Source of the DNA: Hanleya hanleyi
Taxonomy: Eukaryota > Mollusca > Polyplacophora > Lepidopleurida > Hanleyidae
DNA: 64,000 bases
Reading direction: 5' to 3'
NCBI GenBank assembly: GCA_036873755.1
Contig: JAVTVY010039339.1
Span: forward strand, 1-64,000
The first letter of the stretch is position 1; each line of letters opens with the position of its first letter. The notes under the pieces were generated by a model. The model made no database searches. It was not told where the DNA came from and was given only the letters and a program-made list of their open reading frames with translations. Positions 55,546-64,000 of the stretch are shown here, piece after piece. The position numbers were made by a program, and so were the translations under genes.

Positions 55546-56542
55546 TAAGTGCTAATTAATCACATCTTACAGAGCTAGTATCTACCCACAGTGCTAGCTC
55601 TGGGCTTATAGAACGATCTCCCACAAGTGTAATCCGCTCATAGTGTACTACCCAAAACACAATAGATGCCACTATGTGTATAGAAATGGGCTCAATCAAT
55701 GAAACTGAAAGTTCTCAGTTTCTTCGGTATTCAATAGCAGTAATGGACCACAACGTAACTGTCCATGCTGTAAATGTAGTTCTATTAGATTTCAGATAAA
55801 TTTATTTAGGAACTTCAGATTAAAACTGGCAGCAGGCCGCGGGTTGACGTTACAGCATATTAAGCACCCGCAGCAAATATGATGAATACATGTACATGTA
55901 CATGTATATTAGAAAGAATAGGTGTGCAATTGGGAGCACATTCTTGGTGTAACTTTGTGTGATGACAGCTATGTGAACAAAAAATCCCGTTTCTGACAAA
56001 GCTATTAACAACACAATAGTTGGAGTAAATCTATCATTTCCAGTATGCGATGAAACACCAGGACTGTGGTAAACCCTCACATTTGTATGCAAATAAGAGA
56101 ATATAATGGCAACTGTGTCCAATCATATTGTAATGCTACATAATCATGTGCACTGGTAAAGACTGAGAGATCACAAACTGATTAAAACTTTAAAGTTTTA
56201 ATTAATATATTAAGTTAAATGTGTGGACAGAAATATGGTTTGTACGAAAGCTTTAGGGTGAACCAGAATTTGATAGCAAAATTGAAGAAAATGTTGTCCT
56301 TCATTTAAGGCGACACAAAATTATGAACTAACAGGGGTTCGGTACTCGGGATTCCCCTGCCGGTTATTTTGATATTGTACTTCTGAACTAAAATAATGTC
56401 ATCAAACTATTAGTAAATACATGTACTATAAAGGAATATACTCTACATGTAGGTGATTTGGTATGTATGCCTGTATATACAATGTACACTGCATCTCATA
56501 CCTAATAATAGGTTACTTAGTATCACATATAAGATATAAAAT

Positions 56543-57006
56543 CAGACCTGCCAAGTCTCACAGATTGGCCGTGAGTCTCCAGATATTTAGAGAGGCCTCC
56601 CAGTCTCACGATAGCGCTTGCAAATCTCACGGTAAAACAGAATTTATTCTCTCAAAATTGCCTATTTGTGGCGCGTACTTCCGCCAGCATGGCCGACATC
56701 TCGCAATTAGATCATTCTTCTCCCGATTCAGATAATTCAACTGAAGACGAAACAGGTCAAGAACCACCCACGAAATCACATAAAATTGCTGTAATTCAGA
56801 AATTTGTCTGTTTTTTTTCCATGAAAGTGTGTTAATCTCTGATGTAATTTTATTGCCTCAAAATGCCTCAAATGCATTTCTGAGCATCTGTAGAGCTCTA
56901 GCGGCTGGGGCCCTAGGCGGGCCCCAGACCCCACACCTAGGGCAAATGCTCGCGCTTTGCGCTCGCATAGACTCAAGATATTTAATCAGTCCAACTTGGC
57001 AGCTCT
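56543..57006. mobile_element. DNA element with AGACCTGCCAAGT-type ends
   Basis: AGACCTGCCAAGT at the left and ACTTGGCAGCTCT at the right form imperfect inverted ends. Inside are the block CCAAGTCTCACAGATTGGCC and a hairpin GCTCGCGCTTTGCGCTCGC, a combination I know from dispersed elements of many invertebrates. Confidence 0.55.
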
Positions 57007-57009
57007 GTA

Positions 57010-57520
57010 AAATTAGAAATTGAAATATGATTAAGTGTAAGGAAAATATGAGCATATGGGGTCGGGCGAAGCTTAGTTTAGGAGATGGATGCCCCGAGGG
57101 TGGGACATGCTTCCATGGGTAGCGCATGGGTTAAGTAAGTGTAGGATGTAAGCTGTGGGAAAATATGATGGTATGGGGTCGGGCGAAGCTTAGTTTAGAA
57201 GATATAGGGTGGGGCTTGGAGCCAGGGATGGAGACATGCTCCCCGAGGGTAGTGGATGAGTTCAATAAGTGTAGCCAGATGTAAGCATTTGGAATATATG
57301 AAAGTTCGGGGGATCGGGCTGGCCTTAGTTTAGGTGAAACTGAGACAAAACTTTAACATTTACTTGGTCCTGAGGTCCCAGAGGTGAGAACATGCTCCCC
57401 GAGGGTATTGGATGGGTTCAATATGTGTAGCCCGATGTAAGCATCTGAAATACGAGGGTTCGGCGGTTGAGCAGGCGTTGGGATCAAACTTTAACATTTA
57501 CTTGGTCCTGCAGATAGACA
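57010..57520. repeat. Degenerate tandem repeat of about 130 bp, four copies
   Basis: Copies share GGGGTCGGGCGAAGCTTAGT or its variants and ATGCTCCCCGAGGGTA. Divergence rises towards the right. Confidence 0.7.
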
Positions 57521-59315
57521 CATTGTGGCACCTATATCGAGCTTTCCCGCAGCTAAAGCTACAGGCTCGATAACAAAAATGTCAGTTCTTGTATTTACTA
57601 ATCTGAAACTCTTTAACATTACAATGGGTCTTATCTGTGTCTTATCTGTGAGATGAGGGTTACACTTACAGTGAGTTCTCTAATAAATGGATCATTGTAT
57701 AATTCACTTCAGAAGAAAAATACAAATACTATTCCGCCTATGTTTAGCTCTAATTGCTCAAAACTATTTATAATTACTTTGCTCAATAAGATGTTAGCAA
57801 AGGAAAATATCATTCAATCATTTAATTGGGCTGAAAGAGGATCTAATAGGAATTGAATTATTAGAAACCTTACTGTAAATCCATTAACCCATTAGTATCA
57901 CCATTAACACATTAGTATCGCCATTAACTGGTCATGCTGAAAAGGTAGGTCACTTAAACATTTCCAAAGTCATAGAAATAATAAACTTCCTTGGGGCAAG
58001 ATCTCAATAATTTCTCTTCTGATTATGTACATAAATATGCATGAAGATAAAGAGTATATTATTTGTAGACTTGCACTATTATTGAAGTTAATCTTGATAT
58101 GCCAGATAGCAGTAGCAAATGCACCGACGCATGAATCCTTCCTTGATTTGTGGTTCGTAAATCAGGTCGCTTTCCTGTCTTTTCAGCCTCGGAAATCTTT
58201 TTAATTGATGATAAATGGTCTGTTTTCAACCTGAAGTTGCCAATATTATCTAGAATTTAAGCTTAATAGTCCTTTCTTGAAATCATAGTAAAATATATTC
58301 ATCTGTATTTACACCAGTTATCAATGATTCAAAATATTTCCATTGCTGAAAAGATAGGAAAGTCACCCAATTCACAAATCAGGCACAGAGCCGTAGTCAA
58401 TGCAGTGCAAGTCCAACATTACAAGCATTTCCACAAAGTCGATGCTAACAAAAAAATGTTCATGATACATGTAAATGCCTCCATGGCAGAGCTATTTCAC
58501 ATGTCAATATCACAAGAATCTTTCTTTGTGCTAATATTGTCTGATTATGTTTTGTAGATTTAATTAGCACACCATTAGTTGGTACCTTGTTTCCAGATTA
58601 GTTAAAACTTAGTTAAACAATATCTTCTGAGCTTTCAAAATAGTGCATGGCGTCGAAGGTTATGACATTTGGAATGTCTTCACGTGATATCACAACGTAC
58701 ATTGTAACATCAAGCATTTCAGGCCTTTTCTGTTTTGCTTTTGAGCAGTTGACTTGAATTGGCCTTCCAAAGCAGTCAATAGAAAAGTAATAGCCATAAT
58801 TACTTACTTTTGCCACCAATATGACAGCTCTGTCGTCAAGTATTATTTACTGTATATTTCCAAAATGAGCGCTTTAGCTCTTTAATTACATGTAGTCTAT
58901 CAAACCAGAAGTATTATTTTGTCTGGATTAACTTCTTTTCATGGTAGCATCCCCAGCTCTCATTGATTACATCATCACAAAACGTTTTCAGCTCATTGTT
59001 TATCCTTCAAGATCATTACAATTTACAATCAAGCCGTTCAGACAAAATCGTGAGAGAAAGGTTTACCTATGCTCGGACTACAGCGCCACCTATAGTGGTG
59101 AACAGCGGCTATGCACATATCCAGAAAAACTTCTCAGGCCTAAGGAGACGGCACACAAATTCTGTCATGTTTAATGTTATGGTGGTGCCGGATCCAGCAA
59201 GAGCATCCACTTTGTGGAAATGTTCTAGGAGTAGGGCCTATGGACCACGGTTTCATCTAGAAATTTTGAGTAGGGTCCTTGAACTTATTTCTTACAAACA
59301 AAAAAAAAGATAGTG
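57521..59315. other. No gene recognised
   Basis: AT-rich sequence with scattered short ORFs; nothing supported. Confidence 0.5.
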
Positions 59316-59325
59316 CCACGGCACT

Positions 59326-60798
59326 GTAGCTCATGTGGTTGTAACTGGAGAAAGCAGCTGCATGCAAGAAATTTTTACTAAAGAACTGCAATAGATGAGT
59401 TTCTAACTTGTGTTCTCCCCCTTGAACACTAAATGATCCATGCAGTAATTTCCTGAGATTTCATGATCAAGTTTCATAGGAAATTCAAGATGCGACCATA
59501 TTGGATTTTCGAAATGGAACAAAAAAGGTATCTTGCACAGCTGGACCACAAGGGGAACCTGTGTACCCAATTTGACAAAGATCAATGCAGTAATTTCCTG
59601 AGAATCCATGATAACAAAATTTCATGGGGAAATTCAGGATGGTCGCCTGGTGGCCATATTGGATTTTCGAATCGGACCAGAAAATGTATCTTGCACAACT
59701 AGACCCTGAGGGGAACCCGTGTATCAAATTTGAGAAAGATCAATGCAGTAGTTCCTGAGAAATCGATATAACAAAGTTTCATGGGGAAATCCAAGATGGC
59801 TACCTGGTGGCCATATTGGATTTTCGAAACAGATCATAAAAGGTATCTTGCACAACTAGACCCCATGGGGAACCTGTGTACCAAATTTGAGAAAGATCCA
59901 TGCAGTACTTCCTGAGAAATCACAATAACAAAGTTTCATAGGGAAATACAAGATGGCCACCAGGCCATATTGGATTTTTGAATTGAAGCAGGAAAGGTAT
60001 CCTGCACAACTAGACCCCAAGGGGAACCTGTGTACCAAATTTGAGAAGGATCCATGCAGTACTTCCTGAGAAATCATGATAACAATGTTTCATAGGGAAA
60101 TCCAAGATGGCCGCCTGGTGGCCATATTGGATTTTCAGATCGAAGCAGAAAAGTTATCTTGCACAACTAAACCCCAAAGGGAACCTGTGTACCAAATTTG
60201 AGAAAGATCCATGCATCAGTTTCCGAGAAATCGTGATAGCAATGTTTCATCGGGAAATCCAAGATGGCCGCCTGGTGGCCATATTGGATTTTTGAATCTG
60301 ACCACAAAAGCTATCTTGCACAACTAGACCCCAAGCGGAACCTGTGTACCAAATTTGAGAAAGATCTTTGCAGTAGTTCCTGATAAATCGCAGTAACAAA
60401 GTTTCATGGGGAAATCCAAGATGGCCGCCTGGTGGCCATATTGGATATTCAAATTGGACTAAAGTACACATGTTGTACAGCTAGACCCAAAGGGGAACCG
60501 GTGTACCAAATTTGAGAAAGATCCATGAAGTAGTTACCGAAAAATAATGATGACAAGGTTTCACTGGCAAATTCCAAGATGGCCGCCATGGCAGCCATAT
60601 TTAAAATCTTATCAACACCGCATCAACAAATTCTGGTGTACTCATTGGGGGGAACATGCATGCCAAGTTTCAGCTTAATCGGCCAAGCGGTTTCGGAGAA
60701 GAAGATGTTTACGCACGACTCACGACGGACGACACGACGGACGACAGACAATCAGGCCATGACATAAGCCCATCGGGCCTTCGGCCCAGATGAGCTAA
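59326..60798. mobile_element. Helitron/Helentron-like element with a 155-bp internal array
   Basis: Left end AGCTCATGTGG and right end CCCAGATGAGCT form subterminal inverted repeats. The right end has a hairpin (GGGCC-TTC-GGCCC, 60,775-60,787) followed by AGATGAG and CTAA, the CTRR-type end of Helitrons. Inside are about eight copies of a 150-160-bp unit marked by AAGATGGCCGCCTGGTGGCC, then a GACGGACGACACGACGG run. No helicase gene is visible, so it is non-autonomous. Confidence 0.65.
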
Positions 60799-62270
60799 AA
60801 AATTGAGCCACTCATAGCATGGTGAACTACATGTACTAGGCATGGGTCTCAGCAGACAAAGACCCTCAGATGCTCAGATAATCAGAGCAATTTCCCAGCA
60901 CCCATGATCTTGGTGAACTTTAATTTATAAAGCATAATGAAATACTATTTTTGCGAATTTTTCCGTGAACAAAATTGTGCTGGATCGCCCCTGGATCAAA
61001 GCCTGTGAACCTACCGTTTAACTGCGAACCATGTGAGCGGGACAGATGGACCTGCCCCAGGCACAATACTCAATACTTGTTTCTTCATCTTGGCCATGTT
61101 GGAGGTGCTATGTCCAGATGCCATCATGAGTTTCCAATTATAGCACTTTGGTCACACTACACATACAATGTAGACATTACAATGTACTGTTATCACTGCA
61201 GCTCCTCACAAATTACATTTTTATGACTTTCAAAGGTCAACACTTCTTATTCATTCTGGAGGGTAGAGGTTTCCACACATCTCAATTTCACCACTTTACT
61301 TGCTGATTTATATCAGTAGAAATCATCCAACCACAAGATAAATGCGTCTATATAAATGTACATGTCGACGTCACACGCTAGTAGGTATGAACATGATAAA
61401 CACGAGCCCACAGGTAGCATCTAGCGGTCTCAGTAGCACAGATAAACAATCCACACATCCAACAAATATCTCAAAAACTGTACATGCTATGAAGTCCTGT
61501 AACTGACAGGGACACCAGCATCTAAATGTTCATATAATTAATGATTCGTATGTAATCAGCTGTACAATCAGCAGATTCAACAGCCACTGTATAAAGTATA
61601 ATATCATACACTGTACATCCAGTAACGGCAGTAATCACAACATATGACATTTATGTAGAATATGTAGAAATTACGACTGGATCGTGGTCCTCTCAGAATG
61701 TTCATCAAATATGGGTCACATATACATGTATGTATGTTCCGGACTAAAAAGTTAATTATCCCGAGAAGGAAATTGCCTGTATCTCCCTGCTCTGATGTCA
61801 GACTGATCGGACCAAGCTGTTACCACAGAAGAAGTATGATGGTCGCCAGCATGGAAGTAGGAATGTGCCAAATCAACAGACCTATATATTATATTGACTG
61901 ACAATCATCGTAGCTGCACAACAGATGGTGGAGATATATATTTTATATGGAATGGTCCAATCCATGTTGAGCACATGTGTATAGTTACATGTATGAAATA
62001 ACTCGTGATCCATTTGACATGTTTGTTCAGAGGACATGTGTTTGTGTCCTATGTTGTAACCTAAAACATCTCCCTCCATGCATTGTATCCAACTTGAGCA
62101 TGTAGTCCATGTAGCTGTGCATGAAATGTATGTACATGTATTATTAATTTACCTGAGAAGACAGAAGTATTATGTCATGTTTATAGGAATTAAGGCTGGT
62201 GTCAAAATGTGGAATGCAGGGCTCAATCTTGAAGGAAAGAACTACACGTACAGTTCAAATAACAATACTA
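60799..62270. other. No gene recognised
   Basis: Moderately AT-rich sequence with several ACATGTA-type words. No coding region or element is supported. Confidence 0.5.
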
Positions 62271-63022
62271 GCCACATATATGCAACTCAGTGTATGTAGC
62301 CACGACTGAGTTGCGCATCCCTACTAGAACAGACATCGGTATCGTCTTTTTCTTCGTGGTCAAACATGACAAAATATACAATTGACTATGGCATTTAACG
62401 GGTTGTAAACATGTCAAATATACTTCTCTCCCCCGACACAAAAGTATCTGGCTCATTCCTGCAGCGCAAGTACAAGTAAATAGCACCAAATCATATCAAT
62501 ATCTTCCTATCACGTCCAAATGTTGAAAATGGCAGAAGTACAAAAAACGCTCCAATGCGCATGCTCCGCATTAATACGGAACACTTTACGATATGTCGTA
62601 TAGAAGGCAGCGTCATCAGCTGCTGGGGTAACCGAGATGGAGCTTGACCACGTGCGTTAGGCCCCGCCCAGTAGCTGATGACGTCTTCTTCTATACGACA
62701 TATCGTAAAGTGTTCCGTATTAATGCGGAGCATGCGCATTGAAGCGTTTCTTGTACTTCTGCCATTTTCAACATTTGAACGTGATAGGAAGATAGTGACA
62801 TGATTTGGTGCTATTTACTTGTACTTGCGCTGCAGGAATGAGCCAGATACTTTGTGTCGTAGGAGAGAAGTATATTTGACATGTTTACAACCCGTTACAT
62901 GCCATAGTCAATTGTACATTTTGTCATGTTTGGCCACGAAGAATAAGACGATACCGATGTCTGTCCTAGTAAGGATGTGCAACTCAGTCGTGGCAACATA
63001 CACTGAGTTGCATATATGTGGC
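62271..63022. mobile_element. 752-bp foldback element flanked by TA
   Basis: The two halves are long inverted copies (about 350 bp each, high identity) around a short centre near 62,640. The ends are GCCACATATATGCAACTCAG, with a TA on each outer side, as expected of Tc1/mariner-type insertion. Each end contains its own small hairpin (GCAACTCAG...CTGAGTTGC). No ORF spans it. Confidence 0.88.
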
Positions 63023-63041
63023 TAAAATAACAACAGCTTTA

Positions 63042-63390
63042 GGGAGCATATAAAAAATCGGAACGTTCCGACGGAACATTTGCATCCAGTGTTGGATGCA
63101 GCCACATTCCATTTTCAGCTACTGGAACATTCCACATTAGAAGAACATTCCCCTTGAACGTTCTGTACAGAGGGAACGTTGGACTGCCAAACGTTCTGGT
63201 TTTAGATACTAGAACATTTGAGTGCATCAGAACGTTCAGCTGCTTCAGAATGTTCGGGTGCCTTCATGCTGAACGTTCCTGGTAGGTGGAACGCTCCTGC
63301 CGGATGTTCCGAGTTACTGGAACTTTCAACAGTGGGCATTCTCTAGTTCCACTGGAACAAAAATCGTGTTCCGATTTTTGACATGCTCCC
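63042..63390. mobile_element. 349-bp MITE with an array of GAACGTTC palindromes
   Basis: Ends GGGAGCAT and ATGCTCCC continue into AAAAATCGGAAC and its complement. TTA on both outer sides fits a PIF/Harbinger-type 3-bp duplication. Inside are about 13 octamers of the type GAACGTTC or GAACATTC (some with one change) spaced roughly 15-30 bp. Confidence 0.75.
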
Positions 63391-63887
63391 TTAATAGAAC
63401 TTCAGTTAGAATTTTCATGAAGAGGTGTTCCAAATCTGTCATCCAATACTCTAATTCTATTACTGCCAGAGTTTGCCAAGGAATTGTGTATGTTTCTACA
63501 TGTACATGTATGTTGATCAAAGTGTGGAGTCTTTCCCACAGACCCTCCAGAGATAATATCAATGAACAAATGACATGCAATATACATGTAGTATAAATAC
63601 ATACATGTACAGTAATTTCTCTAATAATTCACGATGCAGTGATGAAACTCGCAATTCCAAAAATTGGCTACTTTCGAATTAGTTGTCGCGCTAATTCCAG
63701 AAAAACGCTTATGTTCGAACTATATGTTACGCTGGTTTACATGGAAGATCCAAAATGGCGGACCGCTTCACCGGGATCGTTGTGATCTTGATAACCGTGT
63801 ATTATGTTTGATATCTCTATCATAGTTCATTTAAAAGACTCTGGGACCGCAGTGCTCACGAAACCGTCGACTCGGCAAAGGCGACTA
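63391..63887. other. No gene recognised
   Basis: Unique-looking sequence. The part around 63,850-63,890 (GCAGTGCTCACGAAACC) is related in inverted orientation to 33,400-33,450 in DOP1 intron 10. Confidence 0.5.
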
Positions 63888-64000
63888 AAAAATAACATGA
63901 ATTGCAGGCAAGCACCTAAAAGGTGCGTGGACCCCGCAGCCTGTTTTTTTTTAGTCAAGTAGGATCAGGGCTGCATCTAGAGCCAATTTAGTTTTGGAAA
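63888..64000. repeat. Dispersed repeat, copy 2 (cut by the window end)
   Basis: Same block as 20,400-20,515, same orientation; it continues past the window. Confidence 0.8.

Noticed and set aside
55018..55555. Protein-coding gene on either strand
   Set aside because: ORFs overlap on both strands with similar length, no motif is recognisable and no splice-consistent partner exon is visible.

Overview
This is a stretch of animal nuclear DNA, not bacterial. It has one large split gene, very many micro- and minisatellites, foldback and MITE-like elements, a tRNA-headed SINE, a LINE fragment and an end of a Maverick/Polinton. The recurrent 3' tail with GTGAGTGAGT-type repeats, the repeated 'TGACCTTTGACC' and 'GATGGCCGCCTGGTGGCC' arrays and the repeated 'ACAAAGGGCCATAACTCTTG' family are ones I associate with marine molluscs, especially bivalves. 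That assignment is inference, not a search result.

Bases 1 to about 4,210 are the integrase-side part of a Maverick/Polinton (adintovirus-like) element, cut off by the window start. All its genes run on the minus strand. In transcription order they are a PC4-like protein, a small tail-anchored protein, a second PC4-like paralogue, a DDE integrase with a C-terminal chromodomain, a single-pass Thr-rich membrane protein, and the end of the packaging ATPase. Four genes have a TATA box 44-52 nt upstream of the ATG. The integrase and ATPase frames are each broken once, so this copy looks decayed. The right end runs into a CA-rich minisatellite whose unit carries a YY1-type motif. A 1.48-kb element with short inverted ends sits inside that minisatellite.

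Bases 13,578 to 50,824 hold a complete minus-strand gene for DOP1 (Dopey), the partner of MON2 in endosome-Golgi traffic. I could place 26 coding exons with compatible phases and GT-AG junctions. They sum to 7,470 nt (2,489 codons plus stop), close to the roughly 2,460 residues of vertebrate DOP1A. The introns are full of tandem repeats and transposons. Intron 3 contains a SINE, itself split by a 5'-truncated LINE, each with its own target-site duplication.

The most unusual structure is that three DOP1 5' splice sites (exons 3, 6 and 10) sit at the edge of tandem repeats whose units carry copies of the donor. At exons 3 and 6 the unit also includes exon-end sequence. At exon 6 the unit is 54 bp, so each alternative donor would add 18 residues in frame.

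Bases 51 to 64 kb show no gene I recognise. They hold the presumed DOP1 upstream region (CRE-rich inverted repeats near 51.8 and 53.5 kb), a Helentron-like element (59.3-60.8 kb), a 752-bp foldback element with TA flanks (62.27-63.02 kb) and a 349-bp MITE packed with heat-shock-element-like palindromes (63.04-63.39 kb).
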